64,000 nt of DNA from Bradyrhizobium sp. CCBAU 53338. Its GTDB lineage: Bacteria > Pseudomonadota > Alphaproteobacteria > Rhizobiales > Xanthobacteraceae. The position numbers were made by a program, and so were the translations under genes. The stretch covers positions 1,240,001 through 1,304,000 of the forward strand of contig NZ_CP030048.1 in the NCBI RefSeq assembly GCF_015291665.1, written 5' to 3'. Position 1 is the stretch's first letter. The number at the start of each line of letters is the position of its first letter. The notes below the pieces were generated by a model. It was not told where the DNA came from and ran no database searches. It worked only from the letters and a program-made list of their open reading frames with translations. Below, piece by piece: positions 8,573 to 16,536 of this stretch.

Positions 8573-9925
8573 ATGAGGACCGATCTCGCAGCGAGCTACG
8601 GCGAAGAGAGATTGCCGCGCTACACGAGCTATCCGACAGCGCCGCACTTCTCGCCGGCGATCGGTGCCGACGCCTACGCGCGCTGGCTGTCCGAGCTCCC
8701 CTCCAACGCCAGCGCCTCTCTTTACCTGCACGTGCCGTTCTGCCGCGAGATGTGCTGGTACTGCGGCTGCCACACCCAGATCGTCCGCCGCGACGGGCTG
8801 ATCGCGGCCTATCAGCGGACGCTCCGCAGCGAGATTGCTCAGGTCGCGGACGCGATAGGCCGCCGCATCAAGGTCGAGCACATCCATTTCGGCGGTGGCA
8901 CGCCGACGATCATGGCGCCGGAGGCCTTTGCCGAGTTGATGGCGGCGATGCGCCACGCCTTCTTCGTGCTGCCATCGGCCGAGATCGCGGTCGAGATCGA
9001 CCCACGCACGCTGACATCGGAGATGGTCGAGGCCATGCGACTCTCCGGCGTCAACCGTGTCAGCCTCGGCGTGCAGAGTTTCGATTCCGTCGTGCAGCGC
9101 GCGATCAACCGGGTGCAGAGTTATGAGCAGACAGCTGCGGTCGTCGACATGCTCAGGCAGGCCGGGATCAAGAGACTCAATTTCGACCTGATCTATGGTC
9201 TGCCGCATCAGACCATCGCATCCTGCCTCGATACGGTGCGGCGTTCGCTCGCGCTCATGCCGGCCCGCTTCTCGGTGTTCGGCTATGCGCATGTGCCAAG
9301 CTTCAAGAAGCACCAGCGCATGATCAGTGAGGAGCATCTGCCCGACGGCCTTGCGCGCCACGATCAGGCCTGCGCGATCGCCAACGCACTGAAGGAGGCG
9401 GGCTATGTGCAGATCGGCCTCGACCATTTTGCGCGACCCGACGATGCCATGGCCGTGGCGTTCGAGCAGGGGACGCTGCGGCGCAATTTCCAGGGCTATA
9501 CCACCGATCAGGGCGAGGTCCTGCTTGGCTTCGGCGCGAGCGCAATCGGACACCTGCCGCAGGGCTATGTCCAGAACGCCGTGCAGATCGGGGCTTATCA
9601 GCAGAGTATCGCGCACGGCCGTCTCGCTACCGTGAAGGGGTATGGGCTCACGGACGACGACCGGCTGCGCGCCGACATCATCGAGCGCATCATGTGCGAG
9701 TTCAGCGCCGATCTCGGCGATATCTGCGCGCGCCATGGCGCAGAGCCGGCTGCGATGCTGCAATCGGCGCCGCGGCTGAAGCCGCTGATCTCGGACGGCG
9801 TCGTCAGGCTCGACGGCGACCGTCTCGCCGTCGCGAACGATTCGCGCTTCCTGGTCCGCAGCGTCGCGGCCGCGTTCGACGCGCATCTGGATCCGGTCAA
9901 GCAGTTGCACAGCCGTGCGGTGTAG
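8573..9925 (+). CDS. hemN: oxygen-independent coproporphyrinogen III dehydrogenase
   Basis: HemN is a cytoplasmic radical-SAM enzyme that oxidatively decarboxylates coproporphyrinogen III to protoporphyrinogen IX without oxygen. It sustains heme synthesis for anaerobic cytochromes. From ATG 8573 the protein has 450 residues, the usual length. The radical-SAM cluster motif CxxxCxxC is at Cys57, Cys61 and Cys64, with the extra Cys66 typical of HemN. HFGGGTPT follows, and the HemN C-terminal domain is complete. An in-frame extension to 8531 lacks a good ribosome site. A FixK-type box lies upstream, and the placement beside nirK and nnrR suggests it supplies heme under denitrifying conditions. 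Confidence 0.96.
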   Translation: MRTDLAASYGEERLPRYTSYPTAPHFSPAIGADAYARWLSELPSNASASLYLHVPFCREMCWYCGCHTQIVRRDGLIAAYQRTLRSEIAQVADAIGRRIKVEHIHFGGGTPTIMAPEAFAELMAAMRHAFFVLPSAEIAVEIDPRTLTSEMVEAMRLSGVNRVSLGVQSFDSVVQRAINRVQSYEQTAAVVDMLRQAGIKRLNFDLIYGLPHQTIASCLDTVRRSLALMPARFSVFGYAHVPSFKKHQRMISEEHLPDGLARHDQACAIANALKEAGYVQIGLDHFARPDDAMAVAFEQGTLRRNFQGYTTDQGEVLLGFGASAIGHLPQGYVQNAVQIGAYQQSIAHGRLATVKGYGLTDDDRLRADIIERIMCEFSADLGDICARHGAEPAAMLQSAPRLKPLISDGVVRLDGDRLAVANDSRFLVRSVAAAFDAHLDPVKQLHSRAV

Positions 9926-9937
9926 TTCATCGTCAGC

Positions 9938-9951
9938 TTGCGCTTCCACAA
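9938..9951. promoter_or_regulatory. FNR/NnrR-type box upstream of DUF1858 gene
   Basis: TTGCGCTTCCACAA is a TTG-N8-CAA site lying 12 bases after the hemN stop and centred about 55 bases before the DUF1858 start. Its left half equals that of the nirK box (TTGCGCT). Together with its position, this suggests an independent promoter for the small gene rather than simple read-through from hemN. Confidence 0.6.
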
Positions 9952-9999
9952 AGAAACTCCGGTCGCCTCCGCTATCGTCGCGGCGGAACGGAGTTGTCC

Positions 10000-10197
10000 A
10001 TGCCTTTCCGATCTGACGATCTGGTCGATGACATCATGCGCAATGCGCCGCACACGATCCGTGTGTTCCTCGCCTTCAGGATGGCCTGTGTCGGCTGTCC
10101 GATCGCGACTTTCCACACCGTGGACGACGCCTGCGGTGAGCACGGCATCGACCGCGACGAATTCCTGGCCGCGCTGGGCGATTGCGTACCGGCGTGA
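10000..10197 (+). CDS. DUF1858 domain protein (hybrid-cluster-associated redox disulfide type)
   Basis: This 65-residue protein is a single DUF1858 / ScdA-N-like domain. It has the DLVDDIMRNAPHTIRVF start, a CVGC pair in MACVGCPIA and the HTVDDACGEHGID segment. The family is a small redox-disulfide domain found alone near hybrid-cluster proteins, or as the N-terminus of ScdA/RIC proteins that repair iron-sulfur clusters after NO damage. Placement between hemN and nnrR, behind its own TTG-N8-CAA box, suggests a role in nitrosative stress. That function is inference. The ORF continues upstream in frame, but ATG 10000 begins the domain. Confidence 0.85.
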   Translation: MPFRSDDLVDDIMRNAPHTIRVFLAFRMACVGCPIATFHTVDDACGEHGIDRDEFLAALGDCVPA

Positions 10198-10208
10198 GGC
10201 GGGCTTCA

Positions 10209-10231
10209 GTTCGCGCGGATCGCGCGCGAAC
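10209..10231. terminator. hairpin between DUF1858 gene and nnrR
   Basis: A perfect 9-bp GC-rich stem (GTTCGCGCG / CGCGCGAAC) with a 5-base loop lies between two convergent genes. There is no T-run, so it may be a bidirectional, Rho-assisted stop. Confidence 0.45.
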
Positions 10232-10290
10232 TCCCGAACGAGCGCGGACTTTCGCCGTAAGCGGAAGCGTTCTCGACCCTCATTCTACTT

Positions 10291-11001
10291 CTACGCCGCA
10301 CCGCTGTCCGGGGTTCGCTCTGCCAGCACGACGATCCCGTGCGGATCGCGTAGGATGATGCGCTGGCGGCCGCTCTCGACGAGGCCTTGGTTCTCCCAGC
10401 CGCTGAGGATGCGGCTGACGGTATGCAGCGTGGTGCCGGTCATCTGCGCGATGTCCTGACGGCTGATCGGGAAGTCGATCTCGATGCCGTGGTCGAGCCT
10501 CTTGCCGGATTGGCTCGCGAGCCGCAGCAGTGCGTGCGCGACGCGCTGCTCGACCTGCTGCGTCGACATTTCCAGGATACGCGTGTGGCTTTCCTGCAGC
10601 CGCTTGCCGACGGTTTGCATCGTGTTGGCGGCGAGCGCGGGAAACCGCTCGATCAGTCGCGGCCAGGCCGAGATCGGCCAGATCAGAGCGACGCTGTCGT
10701 CGACCGCCATCGCGGTCGCCGGATAGCGCGCGGTGCCGATCGCCATCGCGAGCCCGAAGGTTTCGCCGGGCGCGACATATCGCACCACGATCTGTTCGCC
10801 GGTCGGCGTGGTCTTGGCGGCGCGGACATGGCCGTGCAGCAGCAGGAAGAAGGATTGTGCGTCCGCGCCCTGCTCGAAAATGGCGGTGTTCTTGGGGAAG
10901 CGCGCCGAGCGGGCCTCGCGCAGGATTTCGTCGAGATCTTCCGGCTTGACGCCCGAGAACAGCGGCAAATGCGCAACCAGCGATGTATCGACCTTGGCCA
11001 T
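10291..11001 (-). CDS. nnrR: Crp/Fnr-family regulator, NnrR-like
   Basis: This 236-residue regulator has an N-terminal cyclic-nucleotide-type beta-roll (LPLFSGVKPEDLDEIL to about residue 120), a dimer helix, and a C-terminal winged helix with DIAQMTGTTLHTVSRIL. It lacks the N-terminal cysteine cluster of Fnr, so it should not sense oxygen through an iron-sulfur cluster. NnrR-type proteins respond to NO and activate nir and nor genes. Divergence from nnrS and proximity to nirK support that name. The start at 11001 has a GGAGG site. A symmetric TTG-N8-CAA box lies about 60 bases upstream, so control by FixK or self-control is likely. Confidence 0.9.
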   Translation of the reverse strand: MAKVDTSLVAHLPLFSGVKPEDLDEILREARSARFPKNTAIFEQGADAQSFFLLLHGHVRAAKTTPTGEQIVVRYVAPGETFGLAMAIGTARYPATAMAVDDSVALIWPISAWPRLIERFPALAANTMQTVGKRLQESHTRILEMSTQQVEQRVAHALLRLASQSGKRLDHGIEIDFPISRQDIAQMTGTTLHTVSRILSGWENQGLVESGRQRIILRDPHGIVVLAERTPDSGAA

Positions 11002-11053
11002 TTCGCCTCCTTGGCATCAGGGAGTGTGATGGCACCTGCAATCGTCCGGTAGT

Positions 11054-11067
11054 TTGCGTTAGCGCAA
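11054..11067. promoter_or_regulatory. FixK/NnrR-type palindrome between nnrR and nnrS
   Basis: TTGCGTTAGCGCAA is almost a perfect dyad (TTGCG-N4-CGCAA) and matches TTG(A/C)-N6-(T/G)CAA. It lies about 60 bases from the nnrR start and about 68 from the nnrS start, so one site may drive both divergent genes. Confidence 0.8.
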
Positions 11068-11128
11068 AACCGGCCGGCCGGACGGCAGTATTTTTCCAGG
11101 TAACGGTCCGAATTCACAGGAGTTGCCC

Positions 11129-12340
11129 ATGGCTGGTGCCCGATCCCGTAATTTTCAGGGCTGGCCGCTGTTTGCGAATAGCTTCCGGCCGTTCTTCCTG
11201 TTCGCCGCGATCCAGGCAGGACTGTCGATCCTGGTCTGGCTGCCGATGTTCTACGGCGAATTGTCGGTCACATCGGCCTTCGCGCCGCGGGATTGGCACA
11301 TTCACGAAATGCTCTATGGCTTCCTGCCTGCTGTCATCACCGGGTTTCTGTTCACGGCGATCCCCAACTGGACCGGGCGACTGCCGATCCAGGGCACGTC
11401 GCTGGGCGCGCTGCTGGTGGTCTGGCTCGCCGGACGTGCCGCGGTGATGCTGTCCGCCGAGATCGGCTGGGCGTTCGCGCTCGTCATCGACGCCGCCTTC
11501 CTGGCGCTGGTCGTGGCGGCCGCAACCCGCGAGATCATCGCGGGCGGCAATTGGCGCAACCTGCCTGTCGTGGTGCTCGTGCTGGTGCTGCTCTCGGGCA
11601 ATGTCGCCTTCCACCTCGAAGCGCATGTCGAAGGCGCAGCGGATGTCAGCATTCGCGTGGGCATCTCCGTGGTCATGCTGCTGATCTCGCTGATCGGCGG
11701 CCGCATCATCCCGAGTTTCACCCGCAACTGGCTGGTCAAGTTCAATGGCGGCCGATTGCCGGTGCCGTTCGGACGGTTTGACGGCGTGGTGATCGGACTG
11801 AGCGCGCTTGCGCTGATCGCGTGGACTGTAACGCCGCTGAACATGATCACCGGCGTGGCGATGGCGTTCGCCGGCATCTTGCACCTGGTGCGGCTCGCGC
11901 GCTGGGCCGGCGATCGCACCGCGCGGGAACGGCTGCTGCTGATCCTCCATGTCGGCTACGCCTTTATCCCGCTCGGCTTCCTCCTCAATGCCCTGGCCGG
12001 CTTCGGTCTGCTGCCGCCGAGCGCGGGCATTCATGCCTGGATGACGGGAGCTGCCGGAATCATGACGCTCGCGGTGATGACGCGCGCGAGCCTTGGCCAT
12101 ACCGGGCAGACGCTGACGGCCTCACCCGCTACTCAGGCAATCTACGTCGCGATCATCGTCGCGGCGCTGGCCCGGGTCGGTGCCGTGCTGTTGCCGGCCC
12201 ATAACGATGCGCTGCTGCATATCGCGGCCTGCGGCTGGATTGTCGCGTTTCTCGGCTTCGCCGCCGCGTTCGGTCCGCTGCTCGCCGGCAATCCCCGGCG
12301 CGCACTCGCCATCATGGGCGTGCCGGCTTCGGCACGCTGA
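11129..12340 (+). CDS. nnrS: NnrS-family heme-copper membrane protein
   Basis: NnrS is a polytopic inner-membrane protein that binds heme and copper and is tied to NO tolerance during nitrate or nitrite respiration. The 403-residue frame is hydrophobic throughout, with roughly a dozen predicted helices. It carries family segments such as WHIHEMLYGF, FLFTAIPNWTG, GGRIIPSFTRNWL and HAWMTGAAGIMTLAVMTRASLGHTG, with conserved histidines. A TTG six bases earlier is possible, but the AGGAG site is spaced correctly for ATG 11129. It is divergent from nnrR with a shared FNR-type box. Confidence 0.95.
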   Translation: MAGARSRNFQGWPLFANSFRPFFLFAAIQAGLSILVWLPMFYGELSVTSAFAPRDWHIHEMLYGFLPAVITGFLFTAIPNWTGRLPIQGTSLGALLVVWLAGRAAVMLSAEIGWAFALVIDAAFLALVVAAATREIIAGGNWRNLPVVVLVLVLLSGNVAFHLEAHVEGAADVSIRVGISVVMLLISLIGGRIIPSFTRNWLVKFNGGRLPVPFGRFDGVVIGLSALALIAWTVTPLNMITGVAMAFAGILHLVRLARWAGDRTARERLLLILHVGYAFIPLGFLLNALAGFGLLPPSAGIHAWMTGAAGIMTLAVMTRASLGHTGQTLTASPATQAIYVAIIVAALARVGAVLLPAHNDALLHIAACGWIVAFLGFAAAFGPLLAGNPRRALAIMGVPASAR

Positions 12341-12444
12341 TTTTTCCGCCGGCGTAACAAGCGCCGTCGTCGATCCGAAACTGTCATTCGGGCTGTGCCT
12401 GCCGTTGGCCGGGCGCGGACATGCGATTGAGGATTGGATCGAAG

Positions 12445-12762
12445 ATGATCGGCGAAGTCGTTGTGATTGGCAGTCTGAATTTGCGAGATGGCGTCCAGAT
12501 CGAGGAGTATGATCGACTGGGCGAGCGCATGTACAACATCGTCAGCAGCCTTCCGGGCTTTCTGTCGGTCAAATCGTTCAAGGCCGACGACGGCGAGGAA
12601 TTGACCGTGTTTCGCTTTGCTTCGGAGGAGGCACTCGAAGCCTGGCGCACTCATCCGGAGCATGTCGAGGCGATGAAACGAGGGCATGCCGAATTCTATG
12701 CCAGCGGTCGCTTGCAGATTTGCAAGATCATCCGTGAAGTCGGCCCGTTCGAGCACGCCTGA
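12445..12762 (+). CDS. antibiotic biosynthesis monooxygenase (ABM)-fold protein
   Basis: The frame gives about 105 residues from ATG 12445 (or 113 from ATG 12421). The sequence fits the small dimeric alpha/beta-barrel ABM family: a first strand GEVVVIGSLNL, helix YNIVSSLPGFLSVKSF, a strand with LTVFRFASEEALEAWRTHPEH, and a terminal helix. Such proteins include heme-degrading and quinol monooxygenases, but many have no known activity. I see no residues that decide the substrate. It ends 11 bases from the convergent AraC regulator. Confidence 0.75.
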   Translation: MIGEVVVIGSLNLRDGVQIEEYDRLGERMYNIVSSLPGFLSVKSFKADDGEELTVFRFASEEALEAWRTHPEHVEAMKRGHAEFYASGRLQICKIIREVGPFEHA

Positions 12763-12773
12763 TCGAGTGTGAG

Positions 12774-13811
12774 CTAGGCCGCGGAGGCTGACGGCGCCTC
12801 GGCCGGTGGCCGCACACCCCGCCGCCAGTCCGTGATGGTGCAGCCGAAGCGGCCGCGGAACCAGCGGGCCATGGCGCTTTGGGCGGAGAAGCCGAGCTGG
12901 ATTGCGATCGCTGCGAGCGGGCGATCATGATCCTCGATCAATTTCGTCACGAGATCGGCGCGCTGCGCATCGAGGATCGCCGAGAAGCTGGTGCCGCATT
13001 CGGCGAGGTGGCGGTGGATGGTGCGTCGGGTGCACGAGAAATGTTCGGCTACGCGCTCGACCGTGCAATTGCCGCTATCGAGCAGCGATCGAACGACTTC
13101 GTCGACCTTCTCTTCCCAGCTTCCGGGGCGCGTATCGATCTCCTCGACGCGCTTGCGCAGATAACTCGCCATCAGCGGATGTGAACTCGCAATCCGCCGG
13201 TCCATGTCGTGGGCCGACAGCAGCACGGCATCGACCTCTGAATTGAAGACGAGAGGACAGCCGAAGAAATCCTGGTGTCGCTCGCGGTTGCGCGGAGCCG
13301 GATATCGGAAGTGCATTTCGACCGGCCGCCAATGGTCGCCGCAAAGCACTTGAACGACGCGGTAGACGGTCGCCAGACCCAGATCAATCGACTGGTTGAG
13401 TGCGCTTGGGTGACGACCGCGCAGGTTCAGCGCGATCATGACGGTATTGCCGCTTCGCCTGACATCCAGGCGCATACCGTCGTGATGGATGTGAATGTAG
13501 CGGGCCAGCGCTTCAATCGCTTTTCCGACGGTCGGTTGCTCGCGAACGATGAGGGCGACCGGTCCGAGATTCGTGAGGCCACCGCGATTAGCCATCCGCA
13601 GGCCGAAATCTTGGGCGCCTGACTCGGCTGCCGACATTTCGAGCAGGCGCCGGAAGGCGGAGACGGCGATTCGAAGCTCGGGTTGCTCCAGGCACGCCAG
13701 CGGGAGTCGCGCCTTCCGCATCATCTGTTTCGGGTCGAGCCCGACTGACCGGGCAACGTCCGGATAATGAGTCAGGGCTGCACTGCGGATGAGATCGGTC
13801 ATACCAGCCAT
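12774..13811 (-). CDS. AraC-family transcriptional regulator (arabinose-binding-domain type)
   Basis: This 345-residue protein has the N-terminal ligand domain seen in OruR/ArgR-like AraC regulators, from LTHYPDVARSVGLDPKQMM to about residue 210. A C-terminal double helix-turn-helix follows, with VERVAEHFSCTRRTIHRHL and AIAIQLGFSAQSAMARWFR. Family members activate amino-acid or small-molecule catabolism. No catabolic operon is adjacent, so its target is unknown. The start could be ATG 13811 or the ATG three codons downstream. Confidence 0.9.
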   Translation of the reverse strand: MAGMTDLIRSAALTHYPDVARSVGLDPKQMMRKARLPLACLEQPELRIAVSAFRRLLEMSAAESGAQDFGLRMANRGGLTNLGPVALIVREQPTVGKAIEALARYIHIHHDGMRLDVRRSGNTVMIALNLRGRHPSALNQSIDLGLATVYRVVQVLCGDHWRPVEMHFRYPAPRNRERHQDFFGCPLVFNSEVDAVLLSAHDMDRRIASSHPLMASYLRKRVEEIDTRPGSWEEKVDEVVRSLLDSGNCTVERVAEHFSCTRRTIHRHLAECGTSFSAILDAQRADLVTKLIEDHDRPLAAIAIQLGFSAQSAMARWFRGRFGCTITDWRRGVRPPAEAPSASAA

Positions 13812-13991
13812 TCCAGCAGATGTCTCGAAATGTAAAGTTTCTGTCCCATTTCGTCAAACATGGAACAATACGGAACCTACATAGGGACCAACCGACGCAC
13901 CGGCGCGAATGCCGTGCTGATGACGGCGGGGCGCGATGAGGCCCCCGATCCGTCTCTTATCATTTGACCAAGACATTGCTGGATCTGGATT

Positions 13992-14612
13992 ATGCCGGGA
14001 AACATGCTTTCCAAGGGTGAGGTATTCGTCATTGAAACCGACGCCGCCTCCCGCGAACAATTGTCCAATGCGCTTCAGCAGAGCGCCTATGAAGTGATCT
14101 GCTTTGCCGACGGCGCATCGCTGCTGTCGGAAGCCAAGGCGCGGATGCCGGCCTGCGTGCTGCTGGAGATGCCGCCGGACCGCTCCGCCCTCGACGTGCT
14201 CAAGCGCCTGCGCGAGGAAAACTGCATGGCGCCGGTGCTGGTGACGTCGGCGAATGGCAGCATCGCCATGGCCGTCGACGCCATCAAGAACGGTGCGGCC
14301 GACTTCATCGAGAAGCCGTTCCGCACGCACGATGTCGTCGGCCGGATCGATGCCGCGATCGACGAATCCGTCCAGCCCGATTCCGGTCGGCAGCGCTGGC
14401 TGCCCGGTTGCGAGCCTCTGACCGGGCGGGAAGGGGACGTGCTCGCACATCTCGCCGCCGGCCTGACCAACAAGGAGGTCGCCCGTCGCATGCATCTGAG
14501 CGCACGCACGGTCGAGGGCTATCGTGCCAGCATTCTGAAGAAGGCGGGCGCCAAGAACGTGACCGATCTGCTTCGGCGCATCTTCGGCCAGGGTTCGCCC
14601 AGCCAAGTCTGA
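13992..14612 (+). CDS. FixJ-like response regulator with degenerate receiver
   Basis: The 206-residue protein has a receiver domain (residues about 9-125) and a LuxR-type helix-turn-helix (LTGREGDVLAHLAAGLTNKEVARRM, KNVTDLLRRIFG), the FixJ/NarL layout. The usual phosphoacceptor Asp is Glu59 (VLLEMPPD), and the acidic pair near the N-terminus reads Glu15-Thr16 instead of Asp-Asp. Thr85 and Lys108 (FIEKPF) are kept. Glu at this site often mimics phosphorylation or abolishes it. No sensor kinase is adjacent. It may therefore act as a constitutive or ligand-gated regulator. Alternative start: the in-frame ATG at codon 5. Confidence 0.9.
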   Translation: MPGNMLSKGEVFVIETDAASREQLSNALQQSAYEVICFADGASLLSEAKARMPACVLLEMPPDRSALDVLKRLREENCMAPVLVTSANGSIAMAVDAIKNGAADFIEKPFRTHDVVGRIDAAIDESVQPDSGRQRWLPGCEPLTGREGDVLAHLAAGLTNKEVARRMHLSARTVEGYRASILKKAGAKNVTDLLRRIFGQGSPSQV

Positions 14613-14801
14613 CAGTTGATCCGCTAGGCAGGGTTGTGCCGCGGCGTGGTGACGCGTTCCGCGGCCATGGTGCTGCCGCAGCGGCGCCCAACGGAAACCC
14701 CAATCGAACCGGTTCCTCTCCTGCCGCGTCTCACGACGATGGCGTGGCATGTTTTCGCGCGTCCGGCTGGCGGCGCGGCGATATCGGCAGGGAGAAGTTT
14801 G

Positions 14802-16481
14802 ATGTGCACGATCGCAAGATGTCTGGCGACGACGAGCCTGGTCCTGGTGAGCGCAGCGCTCGTCTCACCCTCATGGGCCGCCGATGTGGATGCCACATCG
14901 GCCATCGACACCGTCACCGTCTACCCCGATGGCGCCACCGTCACCCGCGTGATCGCGATCGACCTCGCCTCCGGGGACTCGACGCTGGTCGCCAGGGATT
15001 TTCCGCTCTCGCTTGACCCGTCCTCGCTCCGCGTCGAGGGCGAGGCCGGCGCCAAGCTCACCATCGGCACCATCGATGCGCGGCCGCCGCGCGCGGCGCC
15101 GCCGGCCAATCTTCCCGAACTCGACAAGCGCATCGAGGCGCTCAAGGACGAGCGCGCCGACCAGCAAGGCGCGATCGATGCCGCGACCGCCCGGCGCAAA
15201 TTTGCGCAGCACTTTGCCGAAGCCTCCCCCGCCGGCCTCGGCGATAAGGGCGAGGCCCGCCCGATCACAGAGTGGCGCGCGGCCTTTGCCGCAGTCGCCG
15301 AGGAAGTCGCGGCCGCCGATACCGCGATCCGTGATGCCTCGCGAAAACAGCGCGAGATCGATCGTCAGATCGCGCAGCTCGAGGCCGAGCGGTCCGCCAA
15401 GCCGCCGAGCAAGCTCGAGGTGCGGATCGACGTTGCCTCAGCGGCTGCGACCAAGGCGACGCTGCGCGTCACTTACGCGGTGCGCAACGCGCGCTGGCTG
15501 CCGCTCTATGACGCAAGGCTCGACACCGGCGCCAGGGACCGCAAGCCGCAGCTCGAGTTGGTCCGCCGTGCCGAGGTGACGCAGTCGACCGGCGAGGACT
15601 GGTCGAACGTCTCGCTCGGCGTTTCCACGGTCCGTATCGCCCGCGGCAGCAGCGCGCCGGAGCTGGGCTCGCTGGTCGCGCAATATCCGCAGGTGCCGAA
15701 GCCGCGCGCGCTGGGCTCGGTCGCCGATACGGCTATGCCGGCTGCGGCGCCGATGCTGCGGAAGATGGAGGCGTCACGAAGCAGGGAGGAATTCGATCTC
15801 CCAGCCCAGCGTGCCGATGAACAGCAAGCTGTTGCCGAGATCGGCGCCTTCCAGGCCACCTTCACGATTCCCGGCCGCGTCAGTCTCGGTGCCGCCGAGG
15901 GCGCCAAGAGCCTGCGCATCGCCTCGATGAGCGTGCCCGCCGATCTCGCGGTACGCGCCGCGCCGGTGCAGGACCCGACCGCCTTTCTCGAAGCCAGCTT
16001 CAAGCAGACCGATGACACGACCTTGCTGCCGGGCAAGGTGGCGATCTACCGTGACGGCATCTTCGTCGGCCGGGGCAAGCTCTCCGCGTCGGCCAAGGAC
16101 GACATCGTGCGGCTCGGCTTCGGCGCCGACGACAAGGTCAAGATCGAGCGCGCGGTGCTCAAGCGCAACGAGGGCTCGGCCGGCCTCCTGGTCACGACCT
16201 CGAAGACCGACGAGCGCGCCTTCAAGACCACTGTCCGCAACGGCCACGACTTCCCGATTCACGTCGCGATCGAGGACCAGCTGCCGGTCAGCGAGAACGA
16301 CGAGATTGCGGTCGAGATGCTGCCCACGACCACGCCGCCCACGGCAAAGGATGTCCGCGACAAGCGCGGCGTGCTGGAATGGTCGTTCGACGCCAAGCCC
16401 GGCGAGGTCAAGGACATCAATTTCGCCTGGCGTGTTCGTTGGCCCAAGGACAAGAACGTCGTGATCGTGCCGTCGGGTTAG
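14802..16481 (+). CDS. DUF4139 / mucoidy-inhibitor MuiA-like exported protein
   Basis: The protein has about 559 residues, beginning with a signal peptide (MCTIARCLATTSLVLVSAALVSPSWAAD). The N-terminal DUF4140 region opens with IDTVTVYPDGATVTRV. A coiled coil spans about residues 110-210. The C-terminal DUF4139 domain contains TYAVRNARWLPLYDARL, SLGVSTVRIARG and GVLEWSFDAKPGE. The family is periplasmic or secreted with no established enzyme activity. A frame extension to 14634 exists, but the GGGAGA ribosome site and the signal peptide fix the start at 14802. It is convergent with the ABC permease gene. Confidence 0.88.
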   Translation: MCTIARCLATTSLVLVSAALVSPSWAADVDATSAIDTVTVYPDGATVTRVIAIDLASGDSTLVARDFPLSLDPSSLRVEGEAGAKLTIGTIDARPPRAAPPANLPELDKRIEALKDERADQQGAIDAATARRKFAQHFAEASPAGLGDKGEARPITEWRAAFAAVAEEVAAADTAIRDASRKQREIDRQIAQLEAERSAKPPSKLEVRIDVASAAATKATLRVTYAVRNARWLPLYDARLDTGARDRKPQLELVRRAEVTQSTGEDWSNVSLGVSTVRIARGSSAPELGSLVAQYPQVPKPRALGSVADTAMPAAAPMLRKMEASRSREEFDLPAQRADEQQAVAEIGAFQATFTIPGRVSLGAAEGAKSLRIASMSVPADLAVRAAPVQDPTAFLEASFKQTDDTTLLPGKVAIYRDGIFVGRGKLSASAKDDIVRLGFGADDKVKIERAVLKRNEGSAGLLVTTSKTDERAFKTTVRNGHDFPIHVAIEDQLPVSENDEIAVEMLPTTTPPTAKDVRDKRGVLEWSFDAKPGEVKDINFAWRVRWPKDKNVVIVPSG

Positions 16482-16507
16482 TTTGCAAGCCACGACGGCG
16501 GTCCACT

Positions 16508-16531
16508 CCCTCTCTCGCTTGCGGGAGAGGG
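16508..16531. repeat. CTCTCC/GGAGAG palindrome between convergent genes
   Basis: Arms CCCTCTCTCGC and GCGGGAGAGGG form an 11-bp stem with one mismatch around a short loop. It lies between the DUF4139 gene and the convergent permease gene and may terminate both. The same arm sequence recurs at 41483-41508 and in part near 39287 and 52366. Confidence 0.6.
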
Positions 16532-16536
16532 CTCGG

